Below, piece after piece: positions 55,200 to 64,000 of a stretch of 64,000 nt of DNA (within the stretch, counting starts at the first letter, position 1; each line of letters opens with the position of its first letter). A program made the position numbers and the translations under genes. The notes beneath the pieces are model-generated. The model made no database searches. It saw only the letters and a list, made by a program, of their open reading frames with translations, and was not told the origin of the DNA. This DNA is from Isoperla grammatica (lineage: Eukaryota; Arthropoda; Insecta; Plecoptera; Perlodidae): positions 36,113,250 to 36,177,249 of the forward strand of contig OX246747.1 in the NCBI GenBank assembly GCA_945910005.1. The letters are read 5' to 3'.

Positions 55200-56164
55200 T
55201 AGGGCTCCGTGAAAGTGGGTTTATTTTTTCTGAAAATTCGTTTTAAAAAAACAAGATTTCGGTGTTATTGCCAATTTGGCGGTTTTATTTTATTTTAGTC
55301 AATTTTAAGCGTGTGGGCCTAGGTATATTTACAAAAATAACATATTTTATTGTAGTATGCATAATAGTCCAGTAGCAGTCTGCTGCAAGGGAACAGCTCA
55401 CTGAAGTCAAGCACCCTAGAAAGAATAAAATAACCTGAGCAGTATTTATCACACAGCCATAATAGGCGTTTTCATGTAGGTCCACAGGCATACCGCCTAC
55501 GCCTGGTGTTTTAGGTTAGGGCTACACCAAGCCTAGAGGAGTAGAGGCTACCTAGTTTATATATTTATAAAATCTCGTTAAATTTACCTGTTAAGAAAAC
55601 GCAACACTGGGTTTAGGCATTTTTATAAGCAAATTACGAGCTGTTCAACACGCGTACACACAACAAGTAGAAGCCTGAAGCCTATTTCGGGATACCTCAG
55701 AAAACACGGGAATACATAGAAAATATATATGAAAATGAAACGCTCCGCTCCGAGCGCTCCGTAATGTGATCCGCTACGCCTGAACGAGACTGCCTACATC
55801 ACGACCAGGCCCGCGTAAAATGGCGGCACCGGTACCTGAGTCGGTAAGCGGCTAGCTTGAGACCTTCTTTATCGACTCGCCTGCATTTCAACACAATGGC
55901 GGCCGAAACCTCGGAAATTCAAATTTTAGCATAAACATCGCGATATTTTTTAGATTTCGCGTTCTAAATGTGTTTTACCGATACTATTCGCGTCAATAGT
56001 GTTGAAATGCGAATATTTCGTGTTAAGAGGAGAATTCGCGTTAAATCGCGATTCAAAAATTATATATTTAGGTGCTCATGGGCATGACACACCCACATAT
56101 GCTGAAAAAAATGCAATATATAACAATTCGCGTTATCGCGCTTCGCGAATTTCACGGAGCTCTA
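55200..56164. mobile_element. hAT-type element, 965 bp
   Basis: Ends TAGGGCTCCGTGAAA and TTTCACGGAGCTCTA, with perfect 8-bp duplication ATGATTAG (55192-55199, 56165-56172). No transposase recognised. The interior holds an exon-like ATGGCGGCACCGGTACCTGA followed by GTAAGC, and a second ATGGCGGCC start-like sequence at ~55896, in a CpG-rich stretch. Confidence 0.88.
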
Positions 56165-56674
56165 ATGATTAGAAAGAGTTTTGCGCTGTCAAATATTCAT
56201 TGTTGTTTTATTGTTAAATCATCAATGGTGCAGATAAGGGTGTATGTTGTCAGATTGAGTCTCCTATAGGCTACTAGCAACACCTAAATACAACAATGAA
56301 ATGCAAATGAATTGAATCGATGGACAAACAACAAGCTGTGAAAGAATAACCTGTTCTGATTTTGGAAAACAAACCTTCAAAACAAATAAAATACATATAT
56401 AAAACTTTCACAATATTATTTCCATCATTAAAAGATTTTACTGGCAAGCTGTTAGTTACTAAATTGCTTCACTTGTGTTTCTTCGTAATGTTGCAATTTT
56501 ATTATTTTGACAACTAGTTGTTTGTCCGTCAGTTCAATTCATTTGTTCCGTTGTTGTAGTCCGGAGTTGACGTCAGTTGCAGGTTCCCGATTTGTAAGTA
56601 TTTTTGTTTGGGTCATCCACCTACTAGGGCGCTACGTCCTGAAGTTGCCAGTTGTTGTTATAGTGCGTAGCTAC

Positions 56675-57154
56675 TAGGGATGTCATAGGGTAGGAAAATT
56701 CGGATCCGGTTCCAGACCTTCCAAGAACCGGGTTACCCGAATCCTGAAAGCCTAAATTATGTCATCTTATCTTGGTTACACCCCCCCCCCCCCCCCCCCC
56801 CCCGAAACCACGCGGTTGAAGGTCGTTCGCTGCCCGTGTCAGCTGCCGGCCGCTGTGTGGGTTGGGCTCTGTGCGGCCGCTGAGCGTGGGAAGGGCGAGG
56901 GGGGAGGGGAGTGTATATGGCATCACAGAACTCGCCCGCAGTAATGACAGCGCGTACTAACCAGCGACCAGCTGGCCACGCCCACAAGCAGGAATTCACT
57001 GTAGCTTCAAGGAAAGTAGCCGCAGAAATATCGTCGCGTATTTTTTTTTTTTTTTTTTTATACAAATAATACTACCCGATAAGGATCCGGATCCTAAAAA
57101 TGGATTCGGGTAATTTCTGGATCCGGGTAACCCGGGTACCCTGTGACATCCCTA
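56675..57154. mobile_element. hAT-type MITE, 480 bp
   Basis: Ends TAGGGATGTCATAGGGTA and TACCCTGTGACATCCCTA with perfect 8-bp duplication GTAGCTAC (56667-56674, 57155-57162). Subterminal GGATCCGG repeats on both arms; the interior has a poly-C run and a poly-T run. Confidence 0.92.
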
Positions 57155-57162
57155 GTAGCTAC

Positions 57163-58640
57163 TAGACGCAAGCGCTCTCTGTCGGCGTTGCACTACTGTA
57201 TTTGGCCGACGAAACGGTACACGTCTGTCGGTCGTGAAGTTACATAGCCTACGTGCATGGCAAGCAAAGTGCACTGTATGCGTTCGAAGCTCACAATGAT
57301 GCAATACTATATTATGTAACACAAGGTTAATGTGCACTGTGTGATAATACGTTTGGGTGCGGTGTAGCCTCCGAGCTAAACGCAGCCAGACCGTCGACTG
57401 GTTCTGGGACTCGTGAGAATGTCACGATATCAGAACACGAGTCATATATTTTTTTTTTAAAAATAAATAATTGTATAGTTTTAAAAAAACATGAATATGT
57501 GTACTATCTACTATATAGAAGTAACTAATGAATTGTAGTTTTTGTTGTTATGTCCTCATTGTACTGTTCAATTTGTCTTTGATTTATTCAAGTTGATACG
57601 TGAATTCAATGAATTCGACCATGTATTATTCTAATTGTAATAGGTATTTTAATATTTTATAAAGAGAAGCAAATAGCATTTATGGTCAGTTTCATTTTTG
57701 TATTTCAACTAGCGACTACATCCAATAATAGGAAACAGGTTATGTGTGGAACCATTTTTTTTCCCCTTTCGTAAGCTGGTTGTAATATTGTTCGGTGTAG
57801 TCACTTATTGCAACCTATCCTTTTTTTCCATTGGAAGATAACCAATCATCAATCAATGAAGAGCAGAATCCTGCACCTCAAAATGGGCCAGTGCTAAAAG
57901 TGTAAATTAATCTTCTTTGGTCCAAAACAAAATTTAGACATTAAACCAAACAGTTTCAACTGTCTTTGTACTTTTTCTACTACTACTACAAGCTACAAAC
58001 AGTATCTGTCAGGTAAGATGTTGGGTTTGCTATATTTTCTGAACAATGCATTTCAAAACTGTAGGATGAAAAAAATATACATTATGATGCTCTAATATTT
58101 TGGAGAATATTGTAGTATTTCTTTACAATTACACTAGAGCCCCAATTATCGCAGTTAATTGGGTCGAATGCGTGCTCGGATAACCAAGACTTCAGACAGC
58201 TGTTGCACCCAGAAAGGATAGATTATTATCCAAAGGTCTGTTCGTTGGACGTTCTCTAAGTACTCGGATCTACTCTAATAATGAAATAGCCTTTCGTTTC
58301 ACGAGATCACCTGCTCGGATTCCGTTCTTTGGACTCGAGCAACTTGATCTAGAGCACAAAGATCATGATTTTCTTGCTCGAACTTTTTAGGAGGCGTGAG
58401 TTGGAGCAAGATTACTTTTTGCACGTTATTCATAAAACGGCTTCCTCATGCAGCAACCCTGATGATGTTTAAGTTGTATTTCGTGAGTGAAGTATTTGTC
58501 AGAACCATATCTTCGTTGGAACTTGATTCTGAGCTGGAAACTAACAGATTTTCATATGCGTCTTCGTATATAAGTTATAAATCTAATATCTTCTCTACTA
58601 AAGCTTAAACTGACTTTACATTTTCCACCAAAAAGAGAAT
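57163..58640. other. Intergenic, no feature I can support
   Basis: AT-rich sequence with no exon-like or clear repeat structure. A weak GTCAGGTAAGATGTTGGGTT near 58008-58027 resembles the GTAAGCTG foldback ends. Confidence 0.4.
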
Positions 58641-58716
58641 AAAGGTGTATGAGAAGCGTTCGTTTGACAACGGTAAGAGCACGGTGCTCATCGGCTCGAG
58701 CGTGGGCGTGGCCTAA
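58640..58716 (+). other. Possible isolated coding exon fragment
   Basis: A GC-rich stretch in an AT-rich region reads VYEKRSFDNGKSTVLIGSSV then GVA and stop (58714-58716). Composition is like host exons, but I recognise no family, and no partner exon was found. It could be a 3' terminal exon, a relic or chance. Confidence 0.15.
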
Positions 58717-59479
58717 TTAAGCCTACTTCTAAAGTGATCTTGGAGTGACGTCAAGCAGGTCCAACGAACATACCTCAAATATACTTTTATATCAGACAAG
58801 TGTATATTTCCCATAATTCTTTTAGCAGTTTTTGAATATGGATGCTATAGTTGTAGTAAATCTTTGCTATTTTACGAAAACACGACGATGACGAGGTTAT
58901 GCACTAGAGGCAGTTCAAAATCCGCGCGTATAATTCCACCGCCTTACCGAACATCCCAAACAAATTCTGTAAGTGCCAAGTGGATCAAAACATTACAGTA
59001 AGGCGGTGTAAATTACTGGCTGACATTCTGCGGAGAAGGAGGTGTTTTCTCAGATTGTGCTACTGTTAAATGTGATCGAGTGTATGTGCGGGTGGCTTTA
59101 TGTGAAAGTATTGATCAGGTAATTTGACAGTAGAAAATTAATGGAATTATCTAGGATGTGAATTATTACTTTGTCCTTCAGCCTTGAAAAATAATGCATT
59201 GCCTGCCGTAGGCCTCTACAGGCTAGGGCCTAGGCCTAGGTAAAATATGCATATCGCTTTAGATACGAAGTCAAGGCAGTACCTTACTACGACTGAATGC
59301 AAGCATACAGCTGACGGTACCTCTAGGTCAGACTGGATGCAATTTACTAATTAGATGATTTGTTCATAATGCCGTCACAAAGCGAACGATATGGTATTTT
59401 GGCGCGTATCCGAGTTTTCAAGATGGCTGCCTACATCGAAGAAAATGATTAGCCATTGTTGTTGTTGTTGTTTCACCCC

Positions 59480-59970
59480 GCTGCTGATCACTGTGGACCG
59501 GTGGCAGGTTTCCATTCCTCTTCATTCTTCCATTCCTCTTTTCTTCCTTCTCTCCTTCCACTTCCTTTGCTCCGTCCCCTTCCTCTTCCTATTTCTCCTC
59601 GGACTCATGGGCCTCTCTCCATCATTTCTTCATCTTCTCATCTCCTCCTCTCACCTCCCCTTCCCATTTTGCCTTCAGCCTTTCCATAAACCTCTTAGCC
59701 TTCTCCTGGCTCACTACCTCTTCACCCAGACCATTCCAATCCACAACCGTCCTGCCCAGGAAGGAAAACTTCCCGAGGTCCGTCCTCCAGGTCCTTCTTT
59801 CCAGTTTCCACGTATTATCCCCCCGGCCCATGTAAGCCGCGGGTGCAGTGCTACTATGCAGCTCCCCCCATCCCTCCATATTCCTTGTCACCTTAAACAT
59901 CTTACCCAGCCTGTCCCTTGCTCTCCTATCCTCCAGATTCTCCCACCCCAGTTCCCTCACCATTCTTGTT
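59480..59970 (-). pseudogene. LINE polyprotein C-terminal fragment, minus strand
   Basis: Minus-strand frame with ELGWENLEDRRARDRLGKMF near the start and FSFLGRTVVDWNGLGEEVV, then KRFMERLKAKWE, near the end. This pattern is common at the C-terminus of non-LTR retrotransposon polyproteins (after the reverse transcriptase). No catalytic core is present. Confidence 0.65.
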
Positions 59971-60549
59971 GTTTTCTATGGTGGGTTAGGGCTAACCTGT
60001 GAACTAACCAAGAAGCATGTAGGCCTACCTCTGTTGTGTGACTGGAAGTATTTTATTTTATTCTTCTTTACGACTGATGATGATCATAATCCTATTATGG
60101 TTTAAAACTTTAAATGTATAAGCCCAATTAATAAGTAGGTCATCCATGTTTGAGCCTAAGCCTAGGCCTAGGCAATAGGCCTCTGCCTACCCATGGTATT
60201 GTGTTTAAAATCCCTTACGAGGATTTTAAACACAATGCCCATGGTTCCCCCTAATCTCTTAACCTTGAATTCTGGCCTAGGCCTACTTGAATTTTACTTG
60301 GTGTAATTTCAAATAATTTTTTCCAGATTTAGCCCCATTACTTCTAATTTACTAGGCCTACCCTTTTTTTGTTAAGAGATAGCCTAGGCATAGAGTAGGC
60401 CTACGCCTAGGCCTATCATCGTAATCACTATCGTCTGTTGCCCTAAGGCAAAGTTGCCCCATTCATCCGGCAAGTACCTTAGAGTCCATTTAACAAGTTG
60501 TGGTAAAGCTTGCGTATAGGTGATCGGGTTTTGTACTCCAAAGTTGTGT

Positions 60550-60975
60550 TACTAACAAGGGCCTGGCCCGGCTTGGTTGTATGAAGCCCGTTTTTTTACG
60601 CCGGCTGGCTAGCTTGGTTTAGCACGGCTCGCTTTCTGAGCTCAGCTGGCTAGCTTGCTTTGGCTCAGCTCACTTTTCAAGCCCGACTCGGAAGCTTGGC
60701 TTAGCCCGGCTCGCTTTCTGAGCTCAGCTGGCTAGCTTGCATTGGTTTGGCTCACTTTGCAAGCCCGGCTCAGTAGCTTTGCTTAGCCCGGCTCACTTTC
60801 TGAGCCAAGCTTGCTAGCTTGTTTTGGCCCGGCTTGCTTGCCCAGCTTGCTTTGGCCTGACTCGCTTTTTAAGCCCAGCTCGATTTGACATGGCTCACTT
60901 TTCAAGCTGAGCTTGTTAGCTTGATTTAGCCCAGCTTGGTTTGACCCAGCTCACTTTTGACTTAAAGCTGAGTTG
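60550..60975. repeat. ~82-bp minisatellite of GGCTCGCTTT/AGCTTG units
   Basis: Imperfect repeats built from 20-41-bp subunits (GGCTCGCTTTCTGAGCTCAG, CTGGCTAGCTTG). The landmark GGCTC(G/A)CTTTCTGAG recurs at about 60626, 60708 and 60790. Diverged toward both ends. Confidence 0.85.
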
Positions 60976-61372
60976 GGGATTGCAGATTTGCTACCTTCAC
61001 CATCAAAATTTTGACTAGGCCTAGCAAATGTTTGTTTATAATTAATCTGTAATTGCTAAGTAAGAGGAACAGTTCTGCTTTCTATGTTCACTAGTAGGCC
61101 TATATGGAAGAAACCGTACTTCTCAAAATGCATAGATGATAGCGACATAAAATGAGCAATTGTTATCATCATATTATCGTGGCCATGCTCTGCGATATGC
61201 CATTACGCCAACTCTGTTTCACTGGCGACAAGTTGCATTCTGTCTGGGCTCTACCGCGCGCACGGTATCATCAACGGTATGTTATCAGGGGGAGGGGGGC
61301 GTGGGCGAACAGTGACAAGCGAACAGTTACTAGAGGGTGCAAGACAACCAAAGTGACTAGCTCACAGCATCG

Positions 61373-61445
61373 ATAGAGGTGGCTCAGCGGTAAGACCCGA
61401 GACTCTAATTCTGGAGGTTGCCGGTTCGTTTCCGGCCACCTTACT
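61373..61445 (+). tRNA. tRNA-like sequence / SINE promoter
   Basis: An A-box-like TGGCTCAGCGGTAAG (61380) and a perfect T-arm GCCGG-TTCGTTT-CCGGC (61423-61439) are spaced as in a tRNA. The anticodon-stem region pairs with one mismatch (loop CTCTAAT, which would read CTA), and the acceptor stem pairs poorly. I favour a tRNA pseudogene or SINE head over a functional gene. Confidence 0.35.
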
Positions 61446-61715
61446 ATGTTAGAAGCTAAGTGGTTTGCCAAATAAAGGGGATGATTGACAGCATAAGTCT
61501 ACAACAATAAGAAACAGTTCCTTTTAGTTCTCATTTTGCCGGCGTGTATCTTGAATTGGGACCGAGAATAGTTAGGCATGATCAGCGAACTTGTTTGAAC
61601 AAATGGTTTAGTTTTGTATCATGCTATGATCCATAGACCTCTAACTCTAGTAGCCTAGGTTTACTCATGCTCATTGAATGAATAAACTCTTTTAAAAAAT
61701 TGTGATTCTGTCTCA

Positions 61716-62010
61716 TAGTGGGTTCACTTCACACAAATGTTCAAGGATTTAGGCCTAAGGTTTATGATTTAAGATTCTGTTCTAAGAAACGAATTTCTCT
61801 AACTGCTTTAGTAGGATGGCTACAATTGGCCGAATTTATAAAAGGTCACCCTCTCATTGGCTGCTCTAAGAATTCCAGGTCTAAAGTTGAATCTTAGTCA
61901 ACTTTGTTAAACCTTAAACACTGGCTCTTAAAACTAGCACTGGATGTGAACGCTAACGTTGTTTTCCTATAGTTCAATCTTAAATCTTAACATTTGTGTG
62001 AACCGACCAT
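61716..62010. mobile_element. MITE with GGTTCAC-CACAAATGTT ends
   Basis: Left TAGTGGGTTCACTTCACACA and right TTGTGTGAACCGACCAT are inverted. Internal TTAAGATT / AATCTTAA motifs are also mirrored. I did not find a certain target duplication. Confidence 0.5.
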
Positions 62011-63080
62011 TAAATGACAACAGATGTTGTGTCAGTGTTTAGTTGACCAATTTAGTTACAATTAAAAGATTAGTCAATGCAGAAAATCAATCTTTAATTT
62101 TGGTCTTCTTGGTAAGTTTAAATGTTTATTTCCTGTGTTCAGTTATTAGGATGGAAGCCATATACAAATAACGAGTAGGCTACTTATATAATCTGTTCTA
62201 ATTTAACCTAGAAACGTTTTTGCCATCATTTCAATATAACTGAACAAATCGTTGGTTCTACATCGCATAGGCCTACCCATCGCCCGATAAAAAAATGGCA
62301 GCGATATATCGCATGTGTATGGGTGTGTATTCTTTATTAGTTTAGTTTGAAGCTCTTTCACTCAGTTTCAATTCATTTGACATAAATTTCTCACTAAAAT
62401 AAGTATAAAGTAATTATTAGAACCATTAATTAAGGAAGGGAGAAGCCCTTTTATAATCAATGTTTGCAATCATAATAATAACAATGTTTTTTAATTTTAT
62501 GTTACTTAAATACTACTAAATTTCTTATCACGGCAAAGATGTAGCCATTCTTTGTAAGGGTCGACTATACACGAATACTGTACGTGCTCCGTTGGTTGCT
62601 GTATCTGGAATTGTTCATTATGGTTTCAGATCCCGTCAGAGCTAGAGTGCTTCACAGTCCATCGCTTGTCAAGTGATTTCACTCGACTACGTTGGTGCCA
62701 AACAGCTCTTGGGCATATTTGGATTTTCTTTAACCTAAATAGGCCTAGGTTAACTCTGAAAGTAACCGCTACACGACACGAGTACCCTCGTCATCGGCCT
62801 ATGTAGACTCGCGAGTGTCTGGATGTCTCTACGCATCGTAGGGATGTGAGGAGATAGACGGTGGTAGGATATGCCTACAAGTCTAAAGAATTCATGCAAA
62901 CAACGAGAACACTTAATTCTGGCAGTAAGTATTTCGTAACATTCCGCTCATGGCCTATCCACTCGCTACCACATCCGCATCCAGAGAAACAAATTGTGAA
63001 CACACAGTAAGTTTTCTTTTAAACAGCTAAGCCCAAGTTACCACTAGGCTAGTGTGGAAGGTTTCTAAGAACCCCGAATG
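62011..63080. other. Intergenic, no feature seen
   Basis: Mixed AT-rich sequence with scattered TAGGCCTA. No gene supported. Confidence 0.4.
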
Positions 63081-63204
63081 TAATTTATTTTATTTATTTA
63101 TTTATTAGGACACATAATATTTATACAATTACAAATTTACTTATAATGTATAAAATAATTATTTGAAACAGTTTTCACCGTGTTGTCCATGTCGTAATGT
63201 CCTA

Positions 63205-63803
63205 CTTTCCATTTCATATCATTTCTTAGCTGTATAACCACAATACAAGATTTTATGTACATTGTCAAGATGAGTTAAAAATTACATCATAAGGTCATAT
63301 AGGCCTTGAAGTCATTGTATGGCTCATAGCTTGGTTCCTTGACCGGTGAACTCGGCTACATCATAATACTGCTCCGCTTTCAGAAACATGGTTATTTTGC
63401 GTTTGAATGTTCGTATATCTGGGGAGTCTTTGATCTCATCTGGAAGCTTGTTGTAGAGTCTACGACCTGTCTGTAGAATTCCATGATAAGCCAAGCTCAG
63501 CTTGCAGTATTCGTGCTGTAATTCGGAGGATCCTCGAGTGTTGTAGTGGTGGCTTGCCGCTTGGAACAGGTGAAGGTTTTCCCTGGTGAACATGCACACT
63601 TGTTGGATGTATAAGCACGGCAGCGGCAGTATATTTAGGTCCTTGAAGTGGGGTCTGCAAGATGTTCTTCTACACGCGCCCACCATGTACCGGATTATTC
63701 TCTTCTGAGCAACAAATACCCGCTTAGCCGAGGACGAGCTACCCCAAAACACTATACCATATTGTAGAATGGATTGGACTAATGCAAAATAAACTGTTTT
63801 CAA
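63205..63803 (-). pseudogene. LINE polyprotein C-terminal fragment with 3' UTR, minus strand
   Basis: The minus-strand frame 63803-63324 (159 codons) reads FALVQSILQYGIVFWGSSSS, then AQKRIIRYMVGACRRTSC, FKDLNILPLPCLYIQQVCMF and YNKLPDEIKDSPDIRTFKRK. This is the post-reverse-transcriptase tail of a CR1/Jockey-type non-LTR retrotransposon. The adjoining 63205-63340 is shared with 13557-13706. The frame is intact, but the reverse transcriptase core is missing. Confidence 0.85.
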
Positions 63804-64000
63804 AAAAACCTAGCTATGTACACATATGAATGAACGAGACCATAGTTATTTATTTATTTATTCAATATTTCACATACAGCGTATTCTGCCATTTGGCGTG
63901 AAATAATAAACATAACAATTAAAACACAGAAACAAGCACAAAGAACACATATTACACATGTGTTTGTCACTATACTACATAAAATAAGTACAATAAAAAA

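Noticed and set aside
58929..59018. Short inverted repeat AATTCCACCGCCTTAC / GTAAGGCGGTGTAAATT
   Set aside because: May be a tiny MITE, but I found no duplication or second copy.
59391..60002. Plus-strand 203-codon frame rich in Ser/Pro/Leu
   Set aside because: The opposite strand encodes a recognisable LINE polyprotein tail, which explains the openness.

Overview
This window is nuclear DNA from a metazoan, most likely an aquatic invertebrate. The coding signal is broken into exons with GT/AG introns, and I recognise no bacterial, plasmid or phage gene. It holds four convincing host genes, about 45 percent of the sequence looks repeat-derived, and the palindromic octamer TAGGCCTA is scattered everywhere outside exons. 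I could not fix the phylum: the genes are conserved across animals, and echinoderm, hemichordate or mollusc would all fit.

Layout, left to right. 825-7345 is a ~160-bp satellite array with a ~485-bp higher-order repeat. 7802-27991 (+) is a 13-exon DCAF15 gene (CUL4-DDB1 substrate receptor) whose introns hold a decayed hAT transposon with exact ends, several MITEs, SINEs and LINE tails; its 3' UTR probably runs to ~31430. 33479-40979 (+) is a SAMD1-like chromatin reader with two winged helices, an AT-hook, a double PHD finger and a C-terminal SAM domain. It has a 15-nt microexon, and a LINE reverse transcriptase sits in its last intron. 46133-47248 (-) is IMP4 (U3 snoRNP). 47975-54329 (+) is BORA (Aurora A / Plk1 activator), head-to-head with IMP4 across a short shared promoter. 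The end of the BORA coding sequence, stop codon included, is part of a 102-bp tandem repeat. From 55 kb to the end I see transposon debris, a minisatellite, a tRNA-like sequence and LINE fragments, with no confident host gene.

The host genes are housekeeping, cell-cycle and chromatin genes and do not form one pathway, apart from the divergent IMP4/BORA pair. All four exon models keep reading phase across every junction: DCAF15 1014 aa, SAMD1-like 564 aa, IMP4 311 aa, BORA 479 aa. That is the strongest evidence for them. The most unusual items are the SAMD1/KAT6 hybrid architecture, the microexon that would create a SUMO-interacting-like motif, the in-frame tandem duplication of the BORA stop region, and the satellite organisation.
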